A DNA stretch of 64,000 nucleotides from Acanthococcus lagerstroemiae (lineage: Eukaryota; Arthropoda; Insecta; Hemiptera; Eriococcidae). The translations under genes and the position numbers were made by a program. Location: NCBI GenBank assembly GCA_031841125.1, contig CM063109.1, positions 3,572,321-3,636,320 of the forward strand, given 5' to 3'. Of this stretch, positions 25,641-38,509 are shown in pieces (the first letter of the stretch is position 1; each line of letters opens with the position of its first letter). A model generated the notes under the pieces. The model saw nothing but the letters and a program-made list of their open reading frames with translations, did not search any database and was not told where the DNA came from.

Positions 25641-27100
25641 ACTACTTCAGCGATATATGTACTTATTCATATTACGCAAACAGGCTGTGAAATAGGTACC
25701 ATATAATGCTACTGAATAGACAGTCGCATCGATGTGCTACTGAACAGTGAACAGTATCTATTTACCAGGTCTAGTTTTTTATGGGATCGAAAAAATACCC
25801 TCCATACAGCAAAACATTTCAGCCGATAATGTTTTTGTCAAAGCACCCTTTAATAGTGAACAGGCGGTTCTGTTTTGTAAGTTTACTTTTCAAATTGAAA
25901 GCAGACCATCGATTTGGTAACGTCTTGAGGGAAAAGACTTATGTTAACCCACCTACCTAGATGTTTAGATCCCTTTATCAGGATACCTACTTGAATCATT
26001 TAGTTTAGAAACCATCTACATGCACCAGGTCTAATTTTTGGAAAAATTGCAATTAATATCTAGATTTGTCAATTTTAAAAAAAATCTAGTTCAATAAAAA
26101 TTGGATAGCTTACAGAATAACATTCAAAACATTGTGATATAGTTATCAAAAATGTTTCATTCATTAGGAATAGCGAAAAGAAAAAGAATTTTTATTTGTT
26201 TACAAACCTGCGGTTTCTGCTCTAAAGTCTTATTTTATTTCTTGTTTTTGCATTTTACTGACTTGAAACACTTGAAAACGAAAGCTTGAATTGCGAATAA
26301 ATAAACTTTATGGCATAATGTAGATACTCGATTGCACGGATGACGGAATGCTTGAATCAAAATACATTTAAGAAGTGGGTTGTTGTCTTATTTTTTTTTT
26401 TGATCGATGGAATTCTTAATTTATTAATATTTCGTGGTCGAATCCCCCCCCCCCAAAAACAACAACAACAACAACAACAACTTTCTTTTTATATTATTAT
26501 ATTTGTGTTCGTATCTTTTTTCGGATTCGAGTAATGGAGAACCCCAACTCACCTCCACATTATCATATTATTTTCTAATTAAAAAGTTCTTTTCCACAAC
26601 GCAGTGAATCAATTCGCGATGCATGCTGCCGATGTCAAAACGTAGTACAAGCGCAGCTTTTTCTCGGAGTTCCCTTCAGATTACTTTTTCGCTAATATTT
26701 TAGTTTCGAAAATGAAATTTCCGGGTCATATCTTCTATCAAAATTCGAAGGGGAAAAATTGAGTTCTGCGGACAGTTTTTTATGCCTTTATTATGTTGGA
26801 AGACCTTTATTTAATATTCGTGCTTGAGTTGGCTTATTTATCGCTTATCTCGAACTACGAATTACGATTGCCCTATTGACACCTGTGCGGATTCAGGAAA
26901 CCATTCTGGGTGGGGTGATTCAAAATATGGAAGAATAGTTGCAGTTTTATCAACCTCCTCCCTTCCAAGTCTTCAGATCATTTTCTCCCTCTTTCGGTCG
27001 TAATTTAATCTCGGACTGGGCGACGATTTTTGAAAAATTTTTAATGTTCGTCGCAATACGATCTAACTTCGTCCTTCACCGCGGGAGGATGAGCCAATCT
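25641..27100. other. AT-rich sequence with a C11 / (AAC)n tract
   Basis: An 11-base C run (26,444-26,454) runs into A5 and an (AAC)n microsatellite ending near 26,482. Nothing else is supportable. Confidence 0.5.
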
Positions 27101-27760
27101 TAAGACTAGATAAGATTATTCAATCTTGGTAAGGATCCTTAGTCTCTTCAGATTCTTCTATACTCTTCCAAACTTCTTTAAGACTCGTTAAAACTGTCTA
27201 AAACTCGTTTTTGACTCTCCACGACTTCTCCAGACTTGATTATGGCTTTTTGAGAGATGATTAAGACTTGTTAAAACTCGCACTGCTAATTAAGACTCGT
27301 TCAGGACTTTGAATGGCTTCTTTGAAACTAAGACTCTTTGGTGCTCATTTGAGACTCTACCAGCTTTTTTAAGAATATTCTTTAAAACTTACTGGCTATT
27401 CAAGATCCCTGTGAGACTTGTTACAATTTTACAAGATTAGGTCAAGACAAAACTAATAAAAATGATTTGACACTTAAAAATAGGAAATGCGCTGTAGGAC
27501 ATTGAACTTTTTTAAGCATGTTCAAGATTTGTTCAAGATTCTGTATGCCTCTTTACGACTTGCTAAAGATTCTTTCGAATTCTTCTGAACTTGATCAGGA
27601 CTCTTCAGCGCTTGATTATGGTTTCTTGAGTTTTCTCAAGACTCTTTAAAGAGTTGGTTAAGATCCTTGAAAATTTGTTTAAAACTATGTAAGAAGCTTC
27701 TGGACTTGTATACAACTCGCTACAACACTTGGAAGACTCATTTAAAACTTTCAACAAGAG
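27101..27760. repeat. Degenerate ~12-bp-period AAGACTT-type repeat, copy 2
   Basis: Dense variants of AAGACTCGTTAA and CAAGACTTGTT, the same word family and strand orientation as at 0.7-1.4 kb. Confidence 0.6.
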
Positions 27761-29390
27761 AAATTATTTCTCACGTTTAAAATGATTCCAGTAGATTCTT
27801 TTGACACTTCGTAAGATATTGCCATTTGTGTAGCGTTTTTAATTTTAATATTTTTCTCTTGAACATGTTGTCCCGTTAAAAAAATGCATACAGCGTTAGT
27901 GGCGTAGCCAGGACCTCCACAGAAGCCTACAGTAGGCGAAATCACTTTTTGTTCAACCGTTGTGGTACTTTTTACGGAACTGTCATAAATCACTGATTTT
28001 ATGTTAGTAGCTGCGCTGCTTCAAGTCTGTAATAAGAACAGTCGCAGACGTAACTTCGAATTCCAATCTAGTTAGACAGATTTGTATAGGTTCCCGGTTT
28101 CATAATTTTTCGTGGCAAAAGTGGGATTCCTCCTCCCAAAAAGTCACTTTCTCGTGTCTGCCATCCAAATAATAAGTTCAATTTTCACAGTATCAGCAGA
28201 TCGGAACTAAAGAAACTGATGTTATACGAATCTACAGCCGAATAAGAACAGTATAGATGAAAGCTATATAGTGAAAGAAAAATTGATTTTTCCAATATGT
28301 GTATTCCAAACCAGGTTTTTCAAATACCTTAATTATAGTAAGCATCAGGTGATTGTGAATGAGGTATCCTCTTCACACGAAATGTTTGCAGACTATATTT
28401 TGATAATAAATATAGAATTACATATATAACGCGTCATGAGAAAACATACCTTAAGGTGAAAATCCTAATTTTGCAGTGGAGGTAAAAATAGGGCGAAAAA
28501 CTAATTTTTAGTGAAATTGAGTTTTTGACGGGAAGTTGTTGTTAGAGCCCTAATTGACATTTTTGCCAAGCTTTGTTAGCATTTTAAAAAGGGACTTACA
28601 TGTCTATAATATAGTGTGGCGATGAAGTTCTGGGACTACGCTTCCTGAAGGAACTTTACAAGCGCCATCTCTCGGGAAACACTTGTATTATTTTTAATGT
28701 AGTTTCTCCTGCGCATCATGCAAGTGCAGCTTATTCGCGTATAAAATTGAAGGGTGCGCTTTCTGCTGGCAAAACGAAATGCGGCTTGCTGATGAGTAGA
28801 TTTGGTTGAAAAGGTGATCATGTGTGAAAAGTAACAAAAATGTTCTCCAAGAATTTCAAAATAGGACTCTACAGAAAGAGAATAACAGAATGAAAAGTTT
28901 TTGTTCCTTTCAGTTTTTTACAAAAAATGATATTTCTCATTTTCTTTGTACATATTGTTAGGGTTTGTTAGGGTAAAATCTATTAAATTCTCGAAAATTA
29001 CGTTTTGGAATGCTCTGATTTTAAAACGCTATATCTTAGTTGGGAAAAGAGCTTAGAGACTTGCGGTAAGTTGCATTGGATTTCCCGGTCCTACTTCTAT
29101 AAAAATTAGTTAAGATTTCAGTTTCAACCTTCATGTGTTTTTTTCGCGACGTGTCACATATGTATAAGTACACCTAGCACACAATGTGAGGTATGCTGCT
29201 TCGTAAATGAATCAACAAGTGTACACCTCAGTTACGCCATTACCCCAAGAAATTCATCTATCAAAATCATGTTTGAGACTGCTTCTCCAATCTAATTTTG
29301 CTCGCATCTTGCTAAGTCAGTAATTCGGAAACTGCTCTTACATCATTGAACTCATCGGATGATGTTAAAATCATAAACTTATACGTAGCT
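27761..29390. other. AT-rich sequence, no gene recognised
   Basis: Contains a single GTGGCGTAGCCAGGA phrase near 27,898 that resembles the end of a common MITE type, without a partner end. Imperfect outward-facing words near 28,447 (CCTTAAGGTGAAAATCC) and 29,135 may be remnants of another inverted-repeat element, too diverged to define. Confidence 0.3.
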
Positions 29391-30370
29391 TACGAACTGC
29401 ATTTGAATGTCGATATCAAAAATGAATGAAAGCTCGTCGTCCTTTATATAAACGCGAGTGAGCCAGTTCGTGTAGTAATTGGAGTTACGCCAATATCAAG
29501 CAGCAACATCGATTTCGTTTTATGATAAATCATCTGGATCTTCGCTCTATTACTCCAGAAAAATGGCATTCGTAATACACTCGTTTTTAAAATCGGGATA
29601 AAACACGCCGATGATTGTCATTATGATCGCGGCTAGTCATAATTTTCTATAATAGGTAAAAATCTGCCATCGAGGAACGTCGGACGTCAATTATTATTCG
29701 ATCGATGTAGGTTTATTGGTACTGCAGGTACCTATTGACCACATTTATCAAACTCGACCTTTTAACACGATGCCGTGGGAATTACAATTACGAGTATTAT
29801 ACACTTGTCTCGGCCGTAGTCATGTAGGTAGTGCTGTGTGAACGACACCGCAAATTCTTCTAGGTGAACTGCGATTTATTAAGGGCAAAGAATGCCGAAA
29901 TTTTTCAAGTTTTACTTGTCGCAAAGGTGGTCGCGATGGTGCTCTCGTACGTGTGCAACATGGAATTCGGATTACGAAAATATCGTGCTTAGAAGTGGCG
30001 ATGCAGTTGTAGTTTTCAATGCGGATGACCCTGATCCAGTAAAGCCGCCGCAATAGGATCGAAAAATTTCTGTAACCAATCGTGTACTTACTCGTGCAAT
30101 ATAAATGCACAGACCCTATGCAGCGTATACAAACATATTTGAAAACTAACGTTGCACAGATCGCGTTTATGAAGTTAGTTAAAACTTGGGCGCAAGAAGT
30201 TTAAAATCTCGACCCTAAATCAGAGCTAACGGCGCGAAATGTAGCGAGTTTATACTGGCGCGGCTTGAAAACAATTTCAATCGACGGAGACGTCTGTTGG
30301 TGTTGAATTATACTTCTTTTACGCGGTGTCGCGTTAAATTGAATTCCTAAATTCGGTCTAGGCTGTGGCT
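29391..30370. promoter_or_regulatory. CpG-rich block; possible regulatory DNA
   Basis: CpG-rich, including ATCGATGTAGG and GCGGCTAGTCATAATT words. A minus-strand frame at 29,820-30,110 has no recognisable domain and is not called. Confidence 0.25.
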
Positions 30371-30611
30371 TCCGGCATCCCCAAGACGTTCCCAGTCGTC
30401 ATTAAGAAGTTATATACATACATACTAACTTTTGTAAAAGGTAGGTACCGATTGATGGTGCTTCAAGATGAGAGGGGTTTCAGGTACAAAGGTTCAACGC
30501 GGACTCATAGTCTAACCGCTGAATTACTCCGCCACGCCAATTCATATTTCTTATGCTTTATAATAGACCGATCTCGGGATAGTAAATAATTTCTCGAAAT
30601 TACGGGCTCGC

Positions 30612-31908
30612 ATAATATTAGGTCCATTTCACCAGCCCCCCAAAGTGCATTTTGAAAAAGTAAATGGGGGGGGGAGAAGATTTGTGTGCAATTTGTGTAA
30701 TTTGTGTACACCAGTCCTAGAATTCGTGTACGTTCCTCGCTAGGAACGATCAAAGTTTGGGGAACTGGAGAAATGGCCTCCTCCCAACTTCAGATAGAAG
30801 TCTGGAAATGGGGGCAAAAATTTGTGTACAATTTGTTTATCTTGTGTATCCACCTCCCTCAATTTGTGTACCCTTGCCTTCCTCTCTGTAGACCACATAA
30901 TATAGGTAACCTGTTAGGTGCTACTCCCCCCCCCCTCGAAAATGTGACAGAGGTCCGGAAATGGCGGCAGAAATTAGTGTTTAATTTGTGTAATTTGTGT
31001 ATCGATCTCTCCCAATTTGTGTACCCCGTTAACCCCTCTGTGGACCATACAATATGAGTTAAATATTACATGTTAGGTGCTGCCCCTCCCCACACACACC
31101 CAAGGTGAGATAGAGGTCTGGAGATGAGGGCAACAATTTGTGTACAATGTGTTCCTTCTCAGAAATGCAGACTCAATAATCGATGAAAATAGCTACTTCA
31201 TATGACTACTATCTCTTGGATCATGGTAATATTTACTTCTCTGAATTACCTACATTCCTGCACAGAAATTTGAAGGCCTCTCATTCAGCAAAGACTTACT
31301 AACTGAAACGGGGGAAAATGTACTTGCCCAAGTTCTGCAGACTACTGCGACTAAGAGACGGGTAGGGTGCTAAAACAAACAGAACTGAACGAATTACACA
31401 AAAAAATAAATTGGGGCAAAATTCTTCATCATCACCCGATTTTAGGAGTTTGCTTGAAATTCCAGTGTCCACAGTATTTGTGAGCTAACGTCGGGGAGAG
31501 AAGGGCGCAAACATTGCGGAAAGTAGATACAATAATTACACAAATTGTGCAGTAATTTTTGCCACCATTTCCGGACCTCTATCTCATCTTTGTGTGTGTG
31601 GGGGGAGGCAGCACCTAACAGCTTACCTATCTTGTGTGGTCCACAGAGGGGAAGGAAAGGGTACACAAAATACACAAATTGTACACAAATTTTTGTCCGA
31701 ACTCCAGACCTCCCTATCTGAAGTTGGGGGGCTAGCATTTCTCCAGCCCCCAAATTTTGATCGTTCCTAGGGAGGGCGGGGAACGTACACAAATTCTAGG
31801 ACCGGTGTACACAAATTACACAAATTGTGCACAAACTTTTGCCTCCATTTATTTTTTCAAAATGCACTTGGTGGAGGGGGGCTGGTGAAATGGAATTCAT
31901 AAAATTAT
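30612..31908. repeat. Large foldback structure (inverted repeat arms of ~430 bp)
   Basis: The left arm (about 30,612-31,050) and the reverse complement of the right arm (about 31,480-31,908) share, in the same order, the outer TCCATTTCACCAGCCCCC, AAAGTGCATTTTGAAAAA, ATTTGTGTAATTTGTGTACAC, CCTAGAATT, GGAACGATCAAA, GAGAAATG, CAACTTCAGATAG, TTTGTGTACAATTTGTGTA and CTGTTAGGTGCT. Each arm is also internally repetitive, with units of about 170 bp containing TTTGTGTA words and C runs. About 430 bp separates the arms and contains a further partial unit. Open frames of about 115 codons in each arm (30,704-31,057 on +, 31,442-31,792 on -) translate similarly only because the arms are inverted copies. 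There is no transposase. Confidence 0.85.
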
Positions 31909-32492
31909 CATTTTTCAACCACAATGCGACTGAAATCAGAAGGTCATCTGAAGTAATGACTTATAAGGGCTCGTAGATGATGAGGGGAGGAGTTGTTCTG
32001 AGAAAATATGTTAAAAAAAAAGAAATATAAAGACAGAAAATGCAAATAAGATAGAAGCACGTGGAGAAAAGAAGAATCAGACAAAAAATATCTCCTTTTT
32101 TTTTAATAAACCGTAAGTATTTAGTTTTTCTCTTTGAATAAAAAAAAAAATAAATAATAAAATAATAATCGTCTCTTCTTCTCTGTCAATAAAGAAAGAA
32201 AATTGTTTTTTGATGCGAAAAAAATTGCCCTCTGACTAGAAGATTCAAAAAATTATTCACGATAAAATATTTTACAGCCCCTTCCCCTAAAAAAAGTGTA
32301 GAATAGTCATTTATTCAACATGGTGTATTCTACGCGTAGAATTAAAAAAATCTATCTACGCCAGTTTATTCTACGGCGCAACCCAGGTGCGGAATGCTCT
32401 ATGCCCAAAAAAGGAATCAGTGATACCAAAATAAAGTTTCAAAAAATATATAGTAATCCTTAATCTTACTGGGGTAATTATAGAGTAGCAAC
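31909..32492. other. AT-rich sequence, no feature recognised
   Basis: Poly-A and poly-T interruptions only. Confidence 0.4.
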
Positions 32493-32697
32493 GGAAATAA
32501 CTGACTGACTGATTCAACGCTTTATTCGCCTGCGAGTTCCACACTCCTTGTATCAGCCTGCATTCCATGCAAGCATCACGTTCCTTGTACCAGCCTGCGA
32601 GCACTATGCTTTGCTAGTGCATCATAGTTAGTCAGTCAGTCCAGTCGCAGTCCAGTCGCGGTCCAGTCGCGGTTCAGTCAGTCAGTAGTTTTATTAT
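32493..32697. repeat. Inverted repeat with internal GTCCAGTCGCG tandem
   Basis: AACTGACTGACTGATTCAACGC near 32,498 is mirrored by GCGGTTCAGTCAGTCAGTAGTT near 32,668. Inside are a direct repeat (CCTTGTATCAGCCTGC / CCTTGTACCAGCCTGC, 51 bp apart) and three tandem GTCCAGTCGCG-type units at 32,639-32,675. This may be a small MITE or a simple-repeat expansion. Confidence 0.5.
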
Positions 32698-32756
32698 TGT
32701 TATTATTTTTCGTAACACTCTTTTCGTCACGCTCCAAAAAAACACTTTTCTCCATT

Positions 32757-33020
32757 GTGTGCCAAAGTAAAGACATAAAAATGTCAAAATGATTTCCATG
32801 GAAATGATAATTCCTTTTCGTTACTCTTTTTCGTTCCTCCTCATAATGTAATGTTTTTCCCGTTTGTGTTATACCCATGGCTGAAATGTGCCAAAGTAAG
32901 AAAATGTCGAATTTCCGTGAAAATGATTATTTCATTTCTCCTCAAATGTAACGCGTGAGAGTAACGTGTTTCCAGGTTGTGTGCCAAAGTAAAGAGATGA
33001 AAATGTCAAAAAGAAAGAAA
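32757..33020. repeat. Tandem repeat, unit about 95-130 bp, three copies
   Basis: GTGTGCCAAAGTAAAG or a close variant starts copies near 32,757, 32,885 and 32,980, each followed by AAAATGTC and, in the first two, by a GGAAATGAT/GAAAATGAT word and TCCTCA. Confidence 0.7.
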
Positions 33021-34170
33021 GAAAAGGGAGTCAAATATTCCTAAAAAGGCTTAAAAAACAAAGAAGTCACATTAAAATATCCAAAAATTTCATGTAAAGA
33101 AATACTAATACGGAATAACAGATAGTAGGGTGTAAAAACTGTATTACAAAATCAGCCAGGAATGAGCCAGTAGGCGGAGTCTCATAATTGAAACTAAAAT
33201 AAAATTCTCGAAGGCTTTCCCAGATTTGTTGGATGCTTCCAGGCATTTTAAAGACTCTTGGAAACTAGATCCAGATTCAGGTCGACTGCCGCAAGCTGCA
33301 AGTTATCCCTTTTTCCCACAAGAAACTTTCATTATTCTTCTTTTTCTATTTTCTTGAAAATAACTCATTTTTTCTTATGTCTGTCTTACTCATTCGTCTT
33401 AATTTGATTCTTCCTGTTCCCCTTGTAGATCCAACACTGAACGCGTTGAATGCATGAAAAGTGTTTTTGAAATGACTTGGTCCGCGAAAAAGCCTTGTTT
33501 TTACGTTGTGTTCGGTGCCCAATACCCCACACGGTCAAATGCCACCTGAAACCAGAAACTGGCGGATCCAGTGATGTTCAATCAAGCCGATAAATATGCA
33601 GTTTTCCGATTATGTTTTTCACCCTAACACGCCGAACTCTGAATCCTGCAGAATGGCAGCCCCGTAGAGAGAAAAAGAGGGCCTGGGGGCATTTTCACGG
33701 GTCCCCCTCCTTCCAGTTCATTTTCTTCTTTTGTCAGATAGGAAAAAATTATAAGCCGTAGGTATTTGCCCTCTTTCCCCCTCCCTCTGGACAGGGTTGC
33801 AGAATGATTTTCAATCAGTGCTAGACTTACCATTGTGCTAAAGTGTGCTTAAGCATAGAGTGGCAAAATTGGAAAACGATGGGGATAAAATTTGTTTCAC
33901 GTATATTTTTGGGGCGGCAAAAAGAAGAAAAAAAAACAGTAGCAAATCAGGTAAATCCGGTCTTGTCTTCAGTGGCACCGATTAGGTCCAAAACGTCGAG
34001 GTGGACAGGGAGTTAAAAGTGAGGATTTTGTCCTACCCCCCTTTCGAGGTTATACCCTCTCCCTAGGCGAAAAGTCGAGACTTTGTTGTATTTGCAGTTT
34101 CACATCAAGTCGCCTGTCTCCTATCCCTTTGGGGAAGGGTCACGCTACGGGCCTCACCCGATCCGTTGGC
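33021..34170. other. No gene recognised
   Basis: AT-rich with an isolated CTGGCGGATCCAG phrase near 33,560 that resembles a MITE end without a partner. Pyrimidine-rich tracts near 33,700-34,070 hold nothing supportable. Confidence 0.3.
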
Positions 34171-34780
34171 GATTTAAAACACTGATCCCCAATGTGGAAT
34201 CTAGCTAGGATACGATTTCTGATGGAACATGCGGTGTCGATGTCGCGTCCTTATCCAGCGCAAGGCGTGCGGCGTTCTGTGTGCGATCTAATTAAAATTT
34301 AATACGCGAATCGAGAAGACAATTTTTCGCCATCATTAATCGCATGAAGAGTATACTCGTATTATGTTCATGTATACGAAATATGTGTTTGTACTGTATA
34401 CTCGTGTATACAGAAGGTAGTGCTCGCGTATTGGTATTAATCTTGGGTGTTGGTGTTGGTGTTGGTGTACAACATACTTAGGTATATACAAATAAATACG
34501 TTCGCGGAAAGAAGGCAGTATCAATTAAATCGAACGTCTGGTGGAAAATAAAAGTGAAATTGGCCGGATTATTAACGTCGAACAATTTATTACCTCGAAT
34601 AGGCAGCATTTGATGTACACAACAATTACGCGCTCGGTAAACGTCAGTTGGTGGGGGAGGGGTGGCGGGGGGCTGCGATTCTGTCGTGCGTATCGCACGC
34701 TATTTTTTTGTAATTATTTTTTTATTCATTAAACGGGCGGATAATTTAATGTCGTTTGTTGTGATGTCGTTGGTGTTCTC
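34171..34780 (+). promoter_or_regulatory. CpG-rich upstream region / 5' UTR of the SLC16-like gene
   Basis: CpG-rich DNA directly upstream of the transporter exon, with a GGTGTT microsatellite (34,445-34,467), a G-rich stretch (about 34,650-34,675) and a poly-T tract (34,702-34,727). A TCAGT initiator-like word occurs near 34,643. Whether transcription starts here or the coding exon is preceded by an upstream non-coding exon cannot be decided from sequence. Confidence 0.35.
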
Positions 34781-35099
34781 ATGTTGGATAACAGCGGTAT
34801 CGCAGTGCCCGGACTGTTTAGATCTCGTTCGTTGCCGCAACTGCTGTACGGTACAGACTCGGGCGTCGGCAGCTTCAGCGACGGTGGTCAGCAACCCAAC
34901 AATGCGCAGCGCTCGCAAGGCGATTTTCGACAGCTGCTCACCCTCAAGCAGCACTACTATCCGGAGGGCGGATGGGGCTGGGTGATCGTCTTCTGCGCCG
35001 TCATCGTGCAGACGCTCACGCACGGACTGCAGGTCGGTTCCGGTATGCTGGCGAGCCAATGCGTACGCAGATTCGGAGTCGCCGTCGTCTATCCCGCAG
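34781..35099 (+). CDS. SLC16-family (monocarboxylate transporter-like), N-terminal coding exon
   Basis: This exon encodes 106 codons plus one base. Residues 1-60 are a polar cytoplasmic N-terminus containing an SRSLPQLL word. Residues 61-67 read PEGGWGW, the motif that opens transmembrane helix 1 in SLC16 transporters, and the next ~30 residues are hydrophobic (IVFCAVIVQTL). SLC16 proteins are 12-helix plasma-membrane carriers of monocarboxylates or related solutes; the substrate cannot be told from this fragment. ATG 34,781 is the first in-frame ATG after a stop at 34,742. The reading frame runs to ...YPAG and the sequence CAG|GTAGGA supplies a donor at 35,100, so the following intron is phase 1. 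No downstream exon was recognised before 64,000, implying an intron of at least 28.9 kb or a gene continuing elsewhere. The third positions are GC-rich, unlike the surroundings. Family assignment is firm, the paralogue is not. Confidence 0.85.
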
Positions 35100-37730
35100 G
35101 TAGGACCGAATTTTGCTCTTTCTGTCGAGGGTCGACTTGTCTGCCATAGTCGTGGTCATAAGTGGTATCGAATTTTAGCGGTGTAGAATGAAGAAAGTTA
35201 CTACGAGCAACCTCCCCCTCTGGTCGCTTTATTGGCCTAAGAAAGCCGATGTTCGATGTGAACTGTAGCCTGTCTTAAAGACGCAAATTTGGGCTTTTTA
35301 GCAGTCCAAAATATGATTTTTCGTTGGAATTCTCCTAAGATTTGAAAAAATGTTGCGCCTTCGCTCGCAAATGAGTGTTTTTTAAATCACTTTTTAGGAG
35401 TTAACGTCACGAACTCTACCGCGTGGAAGAATTCTGGCTTTGGGTCCGATATTCACAACGTATTTGATGAAATTTTTGTGATTCCTCCTTCATCATGTAA
35501 CGTAATTTTGAAATAGAGACAAAATAATATAAAAATCGAATTTAGAACTCTTACAAAACTTATATTTGACAGGATTTTATCGAAATTTCGTCCTTATCCT
35601 CCTTTGTCGTTCTTCTAAGATAACCCCATTTTTGAATTGAAAGTCAGTGTTCAGGTAGGTAATATCAGAAACTAGAAACGAGCTCAAGCAGGGCCATAAC
35701 TACCAACTAGCAACTTTTTTTTTTGGGAGGGGGGGGGGGCACAGGCAGGCAAATTGCTGACTAAAATGTACACAGTTTCAGTTGAAATGTAAACAAAAGA
35801 AATTCTCACTTACCCAGTTTTGCTGAATGCCTACTTTTTCGAAAACCATTGGCGGTATGACCTTTTCATCGCTTCGGCTCTGAGAGCTCAGCTAGTCTGA
35901 AGATATAATGTTTAATATGCATAATGTTTCACATGAAAATTTGGGCTTTTCCTTTCCTCGTGGTATCACAATTTTAAACTCGAGGTCAAATAATATGCAA
36001 TTATTTTGACTTTAGATGCGAAATAGCGTAGATCAGTGTCCCCAAAAGCTCAATATTCGGTTTGAGTGACGTATTTTATGAAAAGGTTGCCTCCCTTTCT
36101 CTCCCTTCCGCTGGTGTATATGAACATTAACTTTAACATCAGACTAATATGGAAAATTAATTCAGTAACCTTCAGACCGTTTGCTACGTATAAATATGCC
36201 GCGTTTATTAATTTCTTTCATGATGATTTAAAAGAAAGTTCCATATTAAATTCCCTTTATTACCGGATTTTTTTCTAAGGTGTAGAGAAGGGGAGCTAGG
36301 AAGCTAAACTTTTCAAAAAATTGAATTTAGTCTCCCTAATAATAGATTTTTAATGTATTCTGTGAAAGCAGAGTTTCCTTTTGGTGGGGCGAGCTAGCGC
36401 TCCTCTCACCCAGTCTATTGATGGCGCTCCTCTAAAAAATTGAAATGTATGCGTAGTCTATCCGAGAGAGGGAACTTAGCGAAATGGAAGAATTCCTATC
36501 GACAGATGTGCATAACAGGTCGCGTGGGGAAAGGGGATAGTTAATTAGCATTTAGTCCGTTTTCTTTTACAGAAATCGGTGCTGGTGGAAAAATTTCAGT
36601 AACCTGTTAACTCTCTTAAATAGCCCTGTAAAGGATTAATTTGAACCCACCACTTACGATTTTCCCCGGACAGTCAATGAAAAGTGGTTAGAAACTTTTT
36701 AATCGCGAATCCCGAGAACATTTTTGGTGTTTCTTAGGTTCAAGTTCCCTACCCCCCCCCCCTCCCCAACAAAACAGGGTGAACCGGGGGGTTGTTAAGT
36801 GTAGTTTTATTATCATTTAGTAATGCTAATTCTAAATTTTGTGTCCCATCCCGTGGTCGAAATATTCACAGATAGGGGTAAGTGAGGTGCTGTCCTGTGC
36901 CACTTCTTTTCATTGGAATTCAGGAGCGTAGACAGTGTCTTGACTTCTGACAATTTTGTGTAATTTTGTACTCTGAGCTGCGCCTTCAATGCCTCCTTTC
37001 CTCTTCTGGCATAGCTGTCAGAAAACTGTTAGTTTTCTGATTCTCAGCAATTGGCAAGAGTACGGCAAACGGCCGTCACACAGGTTTTTATCTTTTTATG
37101 GAGGCCAGCGGTATACAGTTTACCCTCAAACGAGAAATTGAATGCCAGACCTATACTGGAGCTCAACAGTTGTCATCGTTAGCTTTGATATTGTGTCCCT
37201 GCTGTTTGAATTACTTGTATGTTAATTCACTAGCACTTGTACTGATGGGCTTACACACGCGTACATAACCATAACGCAATAAGAAACAGACATCATCAAA
37301 ATCAGCTAATTCAGGAATTGAATATTCAATTTGCCGTACATATAAAGACTTGTGCAAGATTTTGCCTCGTGGAATTCTTCAATGAGCTTAAATGAAACTG
37401 TTTTATACTCAAATTTGCGATCTGTTCACTCTATTTGATCGAACGTCCGTACAAATTTGGTTGAAGGAAAATCTACTCGAGCGGAATTTTATATCTGTTG
37501 ATAAAAACAGCCCACTCGGAAAGTTTTAATTATCTGAGCGAGGAAAAATGTATTTAAAATTTTTTGCGGAATGCTTACTATCTTGTACTTGAGACTTTCC
37601 TTCCTTTGCAGCCGCATTTTTTGCTGGTCTTCTTTTTGCATCCGTACCATTATTTGATGTTCCCACGCCTACCTTTACAGTACACATTCTAATTAATTAT
37701 TTTCGACCACCGAGTTGAGTTTCCTGATGC
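35100..37730 (+). other. Start of the SLC16-like gene's first recognised intron; AT-rich
   Basis: Begins with the donor GTAGGA. A poly-T/poly-G junction lies near 35,710-35,740 and a C run near 36,750. No exon or defined mobile element was recognised. Confidence 0.45.
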
Positions 37731-38220
37731 AGCAGAGCTCACAGGTCGCGTTTAAGCGAGCACTTCTGGTTAAATACGTAGTCTATTTGCTGACGGTAAA
37801 TTAATAGCCCGCTTTTGGGTTGAGGAGAAGGTTCCAGGGTATGATGGTAGACTGGCACGTATTTGCAATCGTATTTCGACTTTGATCGAGCATCGTTTTC
37901 CACAGATTCTCCGACCGGGTATTATTATTTCGAACACCTATGTCGGGTGTTGGTGGCGCGACGTTGTCTAGAAAGTATACCCAAATCGGATACCTAATTA
38001 AACGAATTTCGTTTGAAATTAATTTTCGATACGGTAAACCGTCAAACAAACGAGCGTCGAATATCTAGACCAGCTTCTCTGGATATTATTAATAGAGGGA
38101 ATTAGCATATTTGTAGAATAAATCAAAGTTGGAGTGTCGGGTGGACGACAGGCGGGTGTCTTGGAACAAATTATCTGGAAACGTAACTTATTTCCTGGTA
38201 AATTTATGACCCACATTCGT
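37731..38220. promoter_or_regulatory. CpG-rich block inside the putative intron
   Basis: CpG-enriched sequence with AATTAATTTTCG and TATTAATAGAGG words. Two overlapping minus-strand frames lack domains. A possible intronic regulatory segment, by composition only. Confidence 0.2.
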
Positions 38221-38509
38221 AAGTATATTGTTTTGTCAGTCGCCGAAGACTAAGGAGTTACGATAGAGCACGCATAACAAGCAGGTATCTATAAGAATGT
38301 AGAAAGAGAACAGACTCGAAAAAAGTGTTCATTATACCGAAAAAAATAACATAAAGCGGTAAATCCGTTTTCTTTTATCCTTCTGTTTTACTGAAATTCT
38401 GTAGGGAAAACAAACTATGACTTGGTGGACAAGGGGAAAATGCCTCGAACTTGTAGGTACATGTATGGCCTGCTGGCCTTGACATTTTCTTCTTAATAAT
38501 GTTTCTGCA

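Noticed and set aside
27895..27915. GTGGCGTAGCCAGGA as a MITE end
   Set aside because: Resembles a common terminus, but no inverted partner or target duplication was found nearby.
28440..29150. Possible ~0.7 kb inverted-repeat element
   Set aside because: The outer words match only loosely and need several gaps, so the ends cannot be set with confidence.
30704..31057. Similar ~115-codon frames at 30,704-31,057 (+) and 31,442-31,792 (-), possibly a duplicated gene
   Set aside because: They are the two arms of the same foldback structure, built on repeated TTTGTGTA words; the similarity follows from the DNA inversion.
33555..33575. CTGGCGGATCCAG as a MITE end
   Set aside because: Single end only; no partner in the following kilobase.
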